Part shown: positions 40,504 through 49,873 of the stretch, piece after piece | Position numbering within the stretch: position 1 is the stretch's first letter | Layout: each line of letters opens with the position of its first letter | Origin: Actinoplanes sp. KI2 | GTDB taxonomy: Bacteria > Actinomycetota > Actinomycetes > Mycobacteriales > Micromonosporaceae | DNA: 64,000 bases | NCBI RefSeq assembly: GCF_025630775.1 | Contig: NZ_JAOSZE010000044.1 | Coordinates: forward strand, 22,914-86,913 | Direction of reading: 5' to 3' | Program-made: the position numbers and the translations under genes | Notes under the pieces: generated by a model | The model's input: the letters and a program-made list of their open reading frames with translations, nothing else | Database searches by the model: none | What the model was told of the DNA's origin: nothing

Positions 40504-40854
40504 GTGAAGAAGCCGTCCAAACGACTGGTCACGGTCATCGCCGTCGTAGCTCTGATCATTTTCGCGCTGTGCGTGGCGCACTCCCGCGGCAAGGACGCGC
40601 ACACCGGGCTCGACACGGCCGGCAAGCAGGCGTGCGACGACTTCGCCGCGGGCTACCCGAAGGCGTCGACGAAGCCGGACCGGCTGGCGCTGGCCGACCA
40701 GGTGACCAAGTCGTCGGGCAAGACCGACAACAAGGAGATCCAGGAGCGGGCCGCCGAAATGGGGCAAGCGGCAAGCGCGGGCGGGTCGCAGTGGAAGACG
40801 GCCGCACAGAACCTCTCCACCGCGTGCAAGAACGCGGGCTGGACCGCCCCCTAG
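40504..40854 (+). CDS. Small single-span membrane protein of unknown function
   Basis: I do not recognise a family. The 116-residue protein has a basic N-terminus, one membrane helix (LVTVIAVVALIIFALCVA) and a hydrophilic outer part with two Cys (QACDDFAAGY and STACKNAGW) that could pair. The GTG at 40504 follows the MmcQ gene by 15 bases. Its TAG overlaps the stop of the convergent PP2C gene. Confidence 0.7.
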   Translation: MKKPSKRLVTVIAVVALIIFALCVAHSRGKDAHTGLDTAGKQACDDFAAGYPKASTKPDRLALADQVTKSSGKTDNKEIQERAAEMGQAASAGGSQWKTAAQNLSTACKNAGWTAP

Positions 40855-41570
40855 CCCTCGGTGATGTCGGCGACGATCACGGTGACGTTGTCGGGGGCGC
40901 CGTTCTCCAGGGTGCGGTGGACCAGCTCGGCCGCGGCCGTCTTGCGGTCGGCGTTCGCCAGCAGGGTCTGCAGGATCACGCTGTCCTCGACGTAGTCGGA
41001 GAGGCCGTCGCTGCACAGCAGGAAACGGTCGCCGGCGACCACCGGGTACATCCGGCCGGCCGGGCGGAACGGGCCGCCCTGCACCGCCTGGGTCACGAGC
41101 GCGCGCTGCGGGTGGCGGCGGGCGTCGTCGGGGGTGAGCACGCCCTGGTCGACCAGGGCCTGCACGTACGTGTCGTCCTTGGTGATCTGGGTCAGCGCGC
41201 CGTCGCGGACCAGGTAGCAGCGGGAGTCGCCGACGTTGAGCGCCGCGACCCGGTCGCCGGAGAGCAGGATCGCGGTGACCGTGGTGCCCATGCCGTCCCG
41301 GGCGTCGTCGTCGGCGATGGCCGCCTCGATCCGCTCGTTGGCCGTCTGCAGCGCGGCGATCAGATCTTGGAGCGGCTCGCCGGTGTCCGGCATCTCGTCG
41401 ACCACGCCGAGCGCCCGCACCAGGATGTCGCTGGCCAGCTCTCCGGCGGGCAGCCCGCCCATGCCGTCCGCGACCACGAGGAGGCGGTTTCCCACGAAAA
41501 CCGCGTCTTCGTTGTTGGACCGCACGAGGCCCTGATCGGTGGCGGCGACCGCCCGGACAACAAGCGTCAT
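40851..41570 (-). CDS. PP2C-type serine/threonine phosphatase
   Basis: A 239-residue soluble phosphatase of the PPM/PP2C family. The metal-binding motifs are SNNEDAVFV near 18-26, VVADGMGGLPAG near 33-44, MGTTVTAILL near 96-105, LNVGDSRCYLVRDG near 113-126, CSDGLSDYVED near 187-197, and GAPDNVTVIVAD near the end. It would reverse Ser/Thr phosphorylation, possibly set by kinases such as the one at 47865, although the two genes are 7 kb apart. There is no membrane segment. The ATG at 41570 is the only start that keeps the family N-terminus. The stop overlaps the convergent small gene by three bases. Confidence 0.92.
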   Translation of the reverse strand: MTLVVRAVAATDQGLVRSNNEDAVFVGNRLLVVADGMGGLPAGELASDILVRALGVVDEMPDTGEPLQDLIAALQTANERIEAAIADDDARDGMGTTVTAILLSGDRVAALNVGDSRCYLVRDGALTQITKDDTYVQALVDQGVLTPDDARRHPQRALVTQAVQGGPFRPAGRMYPVVAGDRFLLCSDGLSDYVEDSVILQTLLANADRKTAAAELVHRTLENGAPDNVTVIVADITEG

Positions 41571-41791
41571 GTGACAAGACTGCCAAAGGCCCGCGGAGAT
41601 GTCTCTAGTACCTCCTACGTAGTGTGTGCCGGGGATGCCGTTGCCGCTGATGGAACCCCGATGACCTGCGACGACACGTCCGGGTGCGGATGCGGGCCGG
41701 TGGTCACCCGACCGGGTTGGCGCGGGCCGACCGGCATCATGGGCCACTTCCGCCGACCGCGGCACACCAGTCCCAGCTTGCGCACCAGCGG

Positions 41792-43993
41792 TCAATCGCG
41801 GGTCCGGGCGGGCCGGGGGAGGGCTCGGCTCAGCAGCGGCGCCAGCGATTGCGCGTACGCGGTGGTCAGGTGGTTGGTGTCGCGGTAGACGAGCAGGTCG
41901 CCGACGACGAGCGGGCAGCGGCTGGAGCACAGCCACGGGGTGGGATCGATCACGGTCACGCCGGCGCGGGTCGCGGCGTCCCGGATCGCCTGGCGCGCGT
42001 TCTGATCGCGGAGGACGGTGCCGGCCGGTTCGGCGCAGTCGCCGATGGCGGTGCTGTGCCGGGCGAGGCACCCGACGGGATCGTTGCTGAGCGTCGGGGT
42101 GTCGGTGAGCACGACGACCTGCCCGGCGTCGTTCCGCAGCCGGCCGAACAGCCCGTCCCAGGCGGCGCTCCACTCGGCGACCGGGTCGACGGGGTGATCG
42201 GCGAGCATGCCGAGATAGTTCGTGCTGGAGGCGACCACGATCAGATCCGGTCGCAACTGATCGATGCGCTGCGACACCCAGCGGTGCCAGGCATCGCATT
42301 CGGTGTAGCGCCGATTCAGCTTGAGGTTGCGCACCGCGACCGGGGCGGGGCTGCACGAGCTGCGGGTCAACGACACCAGCCGCCAGCCCGCGGACGAGGC
42401 GATCGAGTCGAGTGCGGGGAACCACTGCAGCGCGTGCGAGTCGCCGAGCAGGACGACCGTACGGGTGGCGTTCGCCGGGCCGTAGACGCATTCGCCGGGC
42501 CGGGCGCCGCTGCCCAGGCTCAGGTGGCAGCCGTCGCGCTGCGGGCGGCTCTGGTCGGCGGCGGCGTCGTTGAGGGCGGGCCGCAGGTTGGCCGGGATGA
42601 GCCGGGTGGACTCGCCGGCGGCGATCAGCCGGGTCAGCGCGGCGGGCGCGGTGTGGACGGCGGCGCTGGTGTCGACGGCGTCCGCGCCTAAGACGAGCGG
42701 GCGGGGGTGGTGGCTGGCCGTGACCGCCGATACCGCCGTGAGCGCGGACAGGCCCAGCCCGAGCGCCAGCCCGCGGGCCGGGCGCCGGATCAGGGCGCGT
42801 CGGTGGCGGATCGGGTTCTCCACGAGGTGATAGGTGACGAAGGCGATCGCCAGGGCCGCCGCGCAGAGGGCGAGGCGGAGAGCGATGTCGAGCGAATGGC
42901 CGATCAGCGCGGGGACGAGGATCAGCAGTGGCCAGTGCCAGAGATACCAGCCGTAGGAGAGTTCGCCGAGGAACGGAAATGCCCGGGGGTATCGGACTCG
43001 GCCACCTGTGATCACGGCCGCGGCGCCGAGGACGGGCAGCAGGGCGGCGAATCCGGGGAACGGCGTCCGGTCGTCGTAAATCAGCGCGGCGACGACGATG
43101 GCCGCCACCCCGATCCAGCTGAGCAGAGCGGGTCCCAGCCTGCCCGCGGCCGCCACCCGGGACCGGTTCGCCCCAACGCCGAGCAGCCGGCGATCAGATA
43201 CGGCCGTCGTGGATCGGTCGCGGTGCGGCGCGTCCCGGGCGGATCGCGTCCGGCGCGCCGACTCGGCGACCGCGATCAGGGCGCCTACGCCCAGCTCCCA
43301 GGCTCGGCTGGGTGAGCCGAAATAGGCCCAGGGTGCGCTTTGGGTGGTCGTGACGACGCTGTGGACGAAGGACGCACCACAGAGCACGGAAACGACCACG
43401 GCGAACACCCGGCGCCCGCCGATCCGGCGCGTGTGCAGCCGTACCGCTCCGATCTGCAATGCCGCGATCAGGAGCAGGGGCCAGATCAGGTAGAACTGCT
43501 CCTCGACCGCCAGGGACCAGTAGTGCTGAAACGGGGACGGGTCGGTGGTGGCGAAGTAGTCGGTGGCGACCTGGGCCAGTCGAACGTTGATCGAGTAGGA
43601 GGCGGCGCCCAGGGCGTCGGCGCCGACATCCGCGATCCGGGCAGGTGGGAGCCACCACCAGGCGACGCCCAAGGTCAGCGCGGCCACCAGGGTGGAGAGC
43701 GGCAGCAGGCGAATTGCTCGCCGGGCGAAGAATCGCGCTGCCGAAATCTTCCCCGTTGCGGAACTTTCGGCCAGCAGAAGACCGGTGATCAGGAAGCCGG
43801 AGATGACAAAGAAGACGTCCACGCCGACGTAGCCGCCGGCCAGGCCGGGGATGCCGGCGTGGGAGCCGACCACGAGCAGCACCGCGACCGCGCGCAGGCC
43901 CTGGATGTCGGGGCGGTGCCGGGGGGTGGGCACGGCTTCGGCCGGCCGGGGTGGTGCGGCGGACCGCGGCGGTATCGTCCGGCTCAGCGTCAC
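41792..43993 (-). CDS. OafA/YrhL-type acyltransferase with C-terminal SGNH domain
   Basis: A protein of about 733 residues. The acyltransferase-3 membrane domain occupies residues about 25-400 (RPDIQGLRAVAVLLVVGSHAG with the catalytic His, GGYVGVDVFFVISGFLIT, HYWSLAVEEQFYLIWPLLL, FLGELSYGWYLWHWPLLIL). An extracellular SGNH domain fills about 500-733 with VVLLGDSHALQWFP and YRDTNHLTTAYA. Such two-domain proteins O-acylate surface sugars or peptidoglycan, carrying the acyl group across the membrane. The GTG at 43993 is used but lacks a clear ribosome site, so the N-terminus is uncertain by up to 30 residues. Confidence 0.87.
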   Translation of the reverse strand: MTLSRTIPPRSAAPPRPAEAVPTPRHRPDIQGLRAVAVLLVVGSHAGIPGLAGGYVGVDVFFVISGFLITGLLLAESSATGKISAARFFARRAIRLLPLSTLVAALTLGVAWWWLPPARIADVGADALGAASYSINVRLAQVATDYFATTDPSPFQHYWSLAVEEQFYLIWPLLLIAALQIGAVRLHTRRIGGRRVFAVVVSVLCGASFVHSVVTTTQSAPWAYFGSPSRAWELGVGALIAVAESARRTRSARDAPHRDRSTTAVSDRRLLGVGANRSRVAAAGRLGPALLSWIGVAAIVVAALIYDDRTPFPGFAALLPVLGAAAVITGGRVRYPRAFPFLGELSYGWYLWHWPLLILVPALIGHSLDIALRLALCAAALAIAFVTYHLVENPIRHRRALIRRPARGLALGLGLSALTAVSAVTASHHPRPLVLGADAVDTSAAVHTAPAALTRLIAAGESTRLIPANLRPALNDAAADQSRPQRDGCHLSLGSGARPGECVYGPANATRTVVLLGDSHALQWFPALDSIASSAGWRLVSLTRSSCSPAPVAVRNLKLNRRYTECDAWHRWVSQRIDQLRPDLIVVASSTNYLGMLADHPVDPVAEWSAAWDGLFGRLRNDAGQVVVLTDTPTLSNDPVGCLARHSTAIGDCAEPAGTVLRDQNARQAIRDAATRAGVTVIDPTPWLCSSRCPLVVGDLLVYRDTNHLTTAYAQSLAPLLSRALPRPARTRD

Positions 43994-44084
43994 GAGGGGA
44001 GTAACGCCGGCAGGCGATCTCCGGTCACTGCCTTGTGCCCGATGCCGCCTGGCCCGTCGCGGTGGCCGCGGCACCACGCCCGCG

Positions 44085-44200
44085 CACCCCGGGGCCGCGG
44101 GTGTGGACGCTGCCGCTGCCGGCATGGCCGTGGGCCGCGGTGTGGACGGTCGGCCGTGAGTGAGGCGCTGCCGCGGGTGTGGACGGTGGGCGCGGGGCCA
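44085..44200. repeat. Degenerate gtgtggacg repeats
   Basis: Three copies of gccgcgggtgtggacg-like sequence occur between the acyltransferase gene and the LuxR-type gene (about 44090, 44138 and 44172), within a 260-base gap that shows no supported gene. Confidence 0.55.
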
Positions 44201-44255
44201 CAGCGGCGGACACTGGCCCGAGCCGGGGGAGCGCCTGGGCACTACTGTGTCAACG

Positions 44256-45284
44256 ATGGCGATGCCGATGGTGGGACGGGCAACCGCGGTGGCGGAGCTG
44301 CGGCGGTCTTGGTCTCGCGCGCAGGCCGGCCGCGCGCCGATCACCGCAGTCGTCACGGGTACCGCCGGAACTGGGAAAAGTGCCCTGGTCGCGGCTCTTC
44401 TGCGGGAGGCGGGGGCGGCGACCGTGCTCGCCGGGACCGCGCGGGTGCATTCGCCGGCCCCCTACGACTGGCTCGCCGCGGTGCTCGCGGGGCGGGACAC
44501 GCGCGGGCTCGACGTGCCGCCGGACGCGCTCGCCTGGCTCAAGCAGGACCCGGATGTCCCCCGGGAGCGGTACACGCCGGAAGCTCTGCTGCGGATCGCG
44601 GTGGCGACCGTCCGTGCGCTGGTCGGCGGTGCCCCGGCCGTACTCGTGGTCGAGGATCTTCATGCCCTCGACCCGGCCAGCCTGAACCTGGTCGCCGAGC
44701 TGGCCACGACGGACCTTCCGGCGCTCCTGCTGGTGACCAGTCAGCCGGCCGCGGCCGCCGTCTCGCCGCAGCTCACCGAGCGCACGCTGGCGCGCCTCGG
44801 TGGCCGGCCCGGTGCCGTGCGACGCCATCTGAGCGGGCTGCTGCCGGCCGAGGTGGGTGAGATCCTCGAGCACGTGTACGGGCCGGGCGCCTGCTCGCCG
44901 GAGGTGGCCGAGGCGGTGTGGCGGCGGACCGACGGCAACCCGTACCGGCTCAGCGAGCTGCTGGCGGTCGAAGGGGCGGCCGTTCTGGAGCGACCGCACG
45001 CGGATCTGTCTTCAGCCCGGTCCGGGGTGGTTGGACGGCTGACCGCTCGGGAGCGTGAAGTTCTCGGGCTGCTCGCCGAGGGCATGGCGAACAAGCAGAT
45101 CGCCACTGCGCTGGGCATTTCCGTGCGGACTGTGACGGTTCACGTCTCGAACTTGCTGCGCAAAACGGGCGCTTCCTCGCGGACCGAGGCGGCGCTCTGG
45201 GCGCTCTCCGGACGCCGTTCTGGTGATCATCAGGCAGGGTGGCGCGACAACCGCCGAGCGGCTCGGTCACAATCGTCGGCGTGA
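44256..45284 (+). CDS. LuxR-family regulator with ATPase domain
   Basis: A 342-residue regulator. An N-terminal ATPase module has Walker A VTGTAGTGKSALV near 33-45 and VLVVEDLHALDPASL as Walker B. The C-terminal LuxR helix-turn-helix lies near 262-320 (LTAREREVLGLLAEGMANKQIATALGISVRTVTVH, quoted in two parts: LTAREREVLGLLAEG and NKQIATALGISVRTV). It resembles a shortened LAL/MalT-type regulator, which is usually near 900 residues, so the sensor repeats are missing. The ATG at 44256 is supported by family fit. Its stop overlaps the tex start (GTGA), an odd pairing of a regulator with a housekeeping gene. Confidence 0.83.
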   Translation: MAMPMVGRATAVAELRRSWSRAQAGRAPITAVVTGTAGTGKSALVAALLREAGAATVLAGTARVHSPAPYDWLAAVLAGRDTRGLDVPPDALAWLKQDPDVPRERYTPEALLRIAVATVRALVGGAPAVLVVEDLHALDPASLNLVAELATTDLPALLLVTSQPAAAAVSPQLTERTLARLGGRPGAVRRHLSGLLPAEVGEILEHVYGPGACSPEVAEAVWRRTDGNPYRLSELLAVEGAAVLERPHADLSSARSGVVGRLTAREREVLGLLAEGMANKQIATALGISVRTVTVHVSNLLRKTGASSRTEAALWALSGRRSGDHQAGWRDNRRAARSQSSA

Positions 45285-47830
45285 CGACAGCGATCCATCA
45301 GCGTATTGCCTCGGAGCTCGGGGTTCGGGAAGGGCAGGTCACCGCGGCGGTCGATCTCCTCGACGGCGGGGCCACGGTGCCGTTCATCGCCCGCTACCGC
45401 AAGGAGGTCACCGGCGCGCTCGACGACACGCAGCTGCGCACGCTCGAGGAGCGCCTGGGCTACCTGCGGGAGCTCGAGGAGCGCCGGGCCGCGGTGCTGG
45501 AGTCGATCCGCTCGCAGGGCAAGCTCGACGACGCGCTCGAGCAGGCCATCCTCGGCGCCGACTCGAAGGCCCGGCTCGAGGACATCTACCTGCCGTACAA
45601 GCCGAAGCGGCGGACCCGGGCGCAGATCGCCCGCGAGGCCGGCCTCGAACCGCTCGCCGACCAGCTGCTCGGTGACCCGGCACTCGATCCCCGCGAAACG
45701 GCGAGGAACTTCGTCGACGCCGACAAGGGGGTGGCCGACGAGGCGGCGGCGCTGGACGGCGCCCGGGCCATCCTCATCGAGCGGTTCGCCGAGGACGCCG
45801 ACCTGATCGGCGACCTGCGCGAGCAGATGTGGACTCGGGGGCGGCTGGTCGCCAAGGTGCGGGACGGCAAGCAGACCGACGGCGCGAAGTTCGCGGATTA
45901 TTTCGACTTCGCCGAGCCGTACGCGAAATTGCCCTCGCACCGGATCCTGGCGATGTTCCGCGGCGAGAAAGAGGACGTCCTCGACCTCACCATGGAACCG
46001 CACCCGGAGGAGGACGAGGGCTACTTCGAGGCGCGCATCGCCGGCCGCAACAACATCGCCGACCACGGCCGGCCCGGCGACCGCTGGCTGCTCGACACGG
46101 TCCGCTGGACCTGGCGCACCCGGGTGCTCATCCACCTCGGCGCCGACCTGCGGGTGCGGCTCTGGCAGGCGGCCGAGGACGAGGCGGTCCGGGTCTTCGC
46201 GGCCAACCTGCGCGACCTGCTGCTGGCCGCGCCGGCCGGCACCCGCGCCACGATGGGGCTCGACCCGGGCTTCCGCACCGGCGTGAAGGTGGCGATCGTG
46301 GACTCGACCGGCAAGGTGGTCGCCACCGACGTGATCTACCCGCACGTGCCGCAGAACAGGTGGGACGAGTCGATCCACCGGCTGGCCGCGCTCGCGTCGG
46401 TGCACCACGTCGACCTGATCGCGATCGGCAACGGCACCGCCTCGCGGGAGACCGACAAGCTGGCCGGCGAACTGATCAAGCGGCATCCCGAGGCGAAGCT
46501 GACCAAGGTGATGGTGTCCGAGGCGGGCGCGTCGGTCTACAGCGCCTCGGCGTACGCGGCCCAGGAACTGCCCGGCATGGACGTCTCGCTGCGCGGCGCG
46601 GTCTCGATCGCGCGCCGCCTGCAGGACCCCCTCGCCGAGCTCGTGAAGATCGATCCGCGGTCGATCGGCGTCGGCCAGTACCAGCACGACCTGTCCGAGG
46701 CGAAGCTCTCCAAATCCCTCGATGCGGTGGTGGAGGACTGCGTGAACGCGGTCGGGGTGGACGTGAACACCGCGTCCGCGCCGCTGCTCACCCGGGTCTC
46801 CGGGATCGGCGCCGGCCTGGCCGAGAACATCGTGCTGCACCGGGACGCGAACGGGCCGTTCCGGACCCGCAACGACATCAAGAAGGTGGCCCGGCTCGGC
46901 CCGAAGGCGTTCGAGCAGTGCGCCGGCTTCCTGCGCATCCCGGACGGCGACGACCCGCTCGACGCGTCCGCGGTGCACCCCGAGTCGTACCCGGTGGTCC
47001 GGACGATCCTGGCGACGGCGAACGCGGACATCAAGACGCTGATCGGGAACTCGCCGCTGCTGCGCGCGCTGCGCCCCGAGCAGTTCGTCACCGACGCCGT
47101 CGGCCTGCCGACCGTCACCGACATCCTGCGCGAGCTGGACAAGCCGGGGCGGGACCCGCGTCCGGAGTTCACCACGGCGACGTTCGCCGAGGGGGTCGAG
47201 AAGATCGCCGACCTCAAGCCCGGGATGATCCTCGAGGGTGTGGTGACCAATGTGGCGGCGTTCGGCGCGTTCGTCGACATCGGTGTCCACCAGGACGGCC
47301 TCGTCCACGTATCGGCCCTCTCCAACAATTTCGTGAAAGATCCCCGAGACGTTGTCAAATCGGGTGATGTCGTGAAAGTTCGCGTCCTGGAGGTGGACGA
47401 GGCGCGGAAGCGCATCTCGCTGACCATGCGGTTGCAGGACGAGCCGGCCCAGCGGAGGCCGCGCGAGGACGGCCGGCCGGGGCAGCAGCGCCAGGGCGGT
47501 GGCCAGCGGCAGGGCCAGGGCGGCGGCGGCCAGGGCGGCGGCCAGCGTCAGGGCGGCGGCCAGCGTCAGGGCGGCGGCCAGCGTCAGGGCGGCCAGCGGC
47601 AGGGCCAGGGCGGGGGTGGCGGTGGCCAGGGCCAGCGCGGTGGCGGTCAGGGCGGCGGCCAGGGCCAGCGCGGCGGCGGCCAGGGTCAGAGTGGCGGACA
47701 GCGGCAGGGTGGCGGACAGCGGCAGGGCGGCGGACAGCGGCAGGGTGGCGGCGGTCAGCGCCCGCAGTCGGGCCCGCTCAACGACGAGATGGCCGCGGCG
47801 CTGCGCCGGGCCGGCCTGATCAAGGACTGA
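45281..47830 (+). CDS. tex: Tex-family RNA-binding protein with Gly/Gln/Arg-rich tail
   Basis: An 849-residue protein matching Tex: the N-terminal helical domain (IASELGVREGQVTAAVDLLDGG, FIARYRKEVTGALDD), the YqgF-like domain with MGLDPGFRTGVKVAIVD, helix-hairpin-helix units (VDVNTASAPLLTRVSGIGAGLA) and an S1 RNA-binding domain near 646-716 (GMILEGVVTNVAAFGAFVDIG). Tex acts in transcription-coupled RNA handling and stress. The unusual part is a tail of about 105 residues (722-830) of GGGQRQ/GGQGQ repeats before a conserved end LNDEMAAALRRAGLIKD. The GTG start overlaps the LuxR-type gene stop. Confidence 0.93.
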   Translation: MTTAIHQRIASELGVREGQVTAAVDLLDGGATVPFIARYRKEVTGALDDTQLRTLEERLGYLRELEERRAAVLESIRSQGKLDDALEQAILGADSKARLEDIYLPYKPKRRTRAQIAREAGLEPLADQLLGDPALDPRETARNFVDADKGVADEAAALDGARAILIERFAEDADLIGDLREQMWTRGRLVAKVRDGKQTDGAKFADYFDFAEPYAKLPSHRILAMFRGEKEDVLDLTMEPHPEEDEGYFEARIAGRNNIADHGRPGDRWLLDTVRWTWRTRVLIHLGADLRVRLWQAAEDEAVRVFAANLRDLLLAAPAGTRATMGLDPGFRTGVKVAIVDSTGKVVATDVIYPHVPQNRWDESIHRLAALASVHHVDLIAIGNGTASRETDKLAGELIKRHPEAKLTKVMVSEAGASVYSASAYAAQELPGMDVSLRGAVSIARRLQDPLAELVKIDPRSIGVGQYQHDLSEAKLSKSLDAVVEDCVNAVGVDVNTASAPLLTRVSGIGAGLAENIVLHRDANGPFRTRNDIKKVARLGPKAFEQCAGFLRIPDGDDPLDASAVHPESYPVVRTILATANADIKTLIGNSPLLRALRPEQFVTDAVGLPTVTDILRELDKPGRDPRPEFTTATFAEGVEKIADLKPGMILEGVVTNVAAFGAFVDIGVHQDGLVHVSALSNNFVKDPRDVVKSGDVVKVRVLEVDEARKRISLTMRLQDEPAQRRPREDGRPGQQRQGGGQRQGQGGGGQGGGQRQGGGQRQGGGQRQGGQRQGQGGGGGGQGQRGGGQGGGQGQRGGGQGQSGGQRQGGGQRQGGGQRQGGGGQRPQSGPLNDEMAAALRRAGLIKD
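47452..47770 (+). repeat. Gly/Gln/Arg-rich coding repeats in tex
   Basis: Irregular 12-18-bp units such as ggcggccagcgtcagggc encode GGQRQG and GGQGQRGG runs for about 105 codons. The conserved C-terminal end of Tex resumes after it in frame. Confidence 0.9.
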
Positions 47831-47864
47831 GACGATGGGGGCCGGGTCCGTCGAGGGCCCGGCC

Positions 47865-49763
47865 TTACTGCAGACCCCAGATGCGTACGTTGCTGAAGCC
47901 CACCTCGTAGGGACCGACCGGCGGCACGTTCCCGTCGGTGTAGACGCCCAGCGCCACCTTCCCGCCGACGATCTCCGGGTCGGTCAGCGGCACCGTACCG
48001 AGCGAAATCCCGTTCAGGGTCAGCTCCAGCTCGCGACCGGCGGCCCGCAGCCCGATCCGGGCCGGGTCGCCGCCGACGATCAGCGGCTGGTCGAGCGGGA
48101 ACGACCGGATCGTGGTCACCCCGCCCTGCGACTTGTGCGTGCCGACCGAGATCTTGCCGGCGCACAGCCGGAGCAGGTAGCCCCGCAGGTAACCCTTCCA
48201 CGGCGCGAACCGGAACCAGATGCCGGCGCAGCTGTTGGCCGTGAGCAGCCGCACCTCGACCTCGGCCCGGAAGTCGGCCGGCAACTGGTCGTCCGGTCCG
48301 GTGCAGCGGTACAGCCCCTTCTCGGCCCGCTTGGCGACCAGCGCGCCGTTGGCGAAGGCGCAGTCCGCCTTCTCGGTCACCAGCGTCGTCGGCTGCCAGT
48401 AGCGAGGATGGCTGAGCTCGTCCTCGATGAGCAGGGTCTCCACGTGCGCGTCGACGCTCGGCGTCGGCGACGGCGGACCGACCGCGTCGGCCCGGTTGCC
48501 CGGCCGGCCGAGCACCACCATCAGCGCCCCGGCGGCCACCGCCAGGATCAGCGCGGCGACCGCGGCCGGCAGGAACCAGCGGCGGCGCGGCTCGGGCGGG
48601 GGCGGCCCGGGCGGCGGCATCGGCATGTCGGAGATCGGCACCGTGACGATCGAGTTTTCGTCGTAGCCGACCAGCGTCGGGGCCGCGCCGCCGTCGGCGG
48701 CCGTGCCGCTGCGGGCGGCCGTGCCGCTGCGGGCGGCCGTGCCGCTGCGGGCGGCCGTGCCGCTGCGGGCGGCGGCGCCGTCGACGGCCTCGGCGTCGGT
48801 GGACGGGCCGTCCTCGGTGGTCGCGGCGTCCTCGGCGGTCGCCGCGGCCACGCCCGTGACCGCCTGCGCCTCGGCCGCCGCCGCGCGCAGGTCGGGCTGG
48901 CCGGCCAGCGCCGCCGAGGTGGCGGCCGGCCGGGTCGGGCCGGAGATCAGCAGGTCGAGCAGCTCGCGGGCGCTCGGCCGGTTCGCCGGCTCCTTCTCCA
49001 GGGCATGCGCCACCAGCTCGCGCAGCTGCCCGGTCAGGCCGGCGAGATCCGGCGGCTGGGTGAGGATGCGGGCGGCGGTGGCCGTCGGCGAGTCCGCCGC
49101 GAAGGGGGTCCGACCCATTCCCGCGTACGCGACGACGCCGCCCCAGGCGAAGACGTCCGCGGCCGGGGTCAGCGGCGAGTCGGCGTCGCCGAACCGCTCC
49201 GGCGCCATGTACGCCACCGTGCCGACCATCTGCCCGTCGGCCGTGTGGCCGTTGGTCGCCGCCTCCATCGCCCGGGCGATGCCGAAGTCGATCACCTTGG
49301 GGCTGCCCGGGGCGAGCAGCACGTTGCGCGGCTTGAGGTCGCGGTGGATCACCCCGGCGCCGTGGATCGCGGTCAGCGCAGTGGCCACCCCGATCGCGAC
49401 GCTGTGCAGGTTGGCCGCGGTGAGCGGGCCGCGCTCGTCGACCACGTGTGCCAGGGTGGGGCCGTCGACGTACTCGACCACCAGGTATGGCCGGTCGTGG
49501 TCGGGGTCGGCGTCGAGCACCTCGGCCGTGCAGAACGGGGGCACCTGCCGGGCGCGGGCCACCTCGCTGCGGAACCGGCGGCGGAACTCGTCGTCGGGGG
49601 CCAGGTCGGCGCGGACCACCTTGACCGCGACCAGCACCCCGCCGGGCGTCTTGGCCAAATAGACGGTGCCCATGCCGCCCTCGCCGAGGCGGCCGACGAT
49701 CTCGTAGTCGCCGAGGGCGCGCGGATCGTGCGGGCGCAGCGGCTCCGTACGGTCCTCCAGCAT
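47865..49763 (-). CDS. Transmembrane serine/threonine protein kinase
   Basis: A 632-residue Hanks-type kinase. RLGEGGMGTVYLA near 25-37 is the P-loop, Lys48 in VAVKVV, HRDLKPRNV near 140-148 the catalytic loop and IDFGIARA near 158-165 the DFG; VGTVAYMAPE ends the activation segment. A juxtamembrane linker of about 130 residues carries four RSGTAA repeats. One membrane helix (FLPAAVAALILAVAAGALMVVL, near 405-427) leads to an extracellular beta-sandwich of about 190 residues (FRAEVEVRLLTANSCAGIWFRF, GREVELT-like strands) that looks like a concanavalin/DUF1080-type ligand domain, not PASTA repeats. It probably senses a sugar or wall component. The ligand is unknown. Confidence 0.9.
   Translation of the reverse strand: MLEDRTEPLRPHDPRALGDYEIVGRLGEGGMGTVYLAKTPGGVLVAVKVVRADLAPDDEFRRRFRSEVARARQVPPFCTAEVLDADPDHDRPYLVVEYVDGPTLAHVVDERGPLTAANLHSVAIGVATALTAIHGAGVIHRDLKPRNVLLAPGSPKVIDFGIARAMEAATNGHTADGQMVGTVAYMAPERFGDADSPLTPAADVFAWGGVVAYAGMGRTPFAADSPTATAARILTQPPDLAGLTGQLRELVAHALEKEPANRPSARELLDLLISGPTRPAATSAALAGQPDLRAAAAEAQAVTGVAAATAEDAATTEDGPSTDAEAVDGAAARSGTAARSGTAARSGTAARSGTAADGGAAPTLVGYDENSIVTVPISDMPMPPPGPPPPEPRRRWFLPAAVAALILAVAAGALMVVLGRPGNRADAVGPPSPTPSVDAHVETLLIEDELSHPRYWQPTTLVTEKADCAFANGALVAKRAEKGLYRCTGPDDQLPADFRAEVEVRLLTANSCAGIWFRFAPWKGYLRGYLLRLCAGKISVGTHKSQGGVTTIRSFPLDQPLIVGGDPARIGLRAAGRELELTLNGISLGTVPLTDPEIVGGKVALGVYTDGNVPPVGPYEVGFSNVRIWGLQ
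48700..48771 (-). repeat. 18-bp coding repeat, four units, (RSGTAA)4
   Basis: Four identical or near-identical 18-bp units (plus strand gccgtgccgctgcgggcg) lie in the kinase linker between catalytic domain and membrane helix. They add Ser and Thr residues that could be phosphorylated. Confidence 0.9.
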
Positions 49764-49873
49764 GAATAGTTCCCCGTCCCCCCGAACCTGGCGACGTCAC
49801 TCTATCTGCCGAAGTCACCGCGGGCGTAGTCCCACCCCGCGGGTTGTGGCCGAATAGCGTCATGCTGAGGGAC

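Noticed and set aside
45230..47308. A 692-codon open frame antisense to tex
   Set aside because: It is a shadow of tex; the product has no family pattern and no ribosome site at its start.
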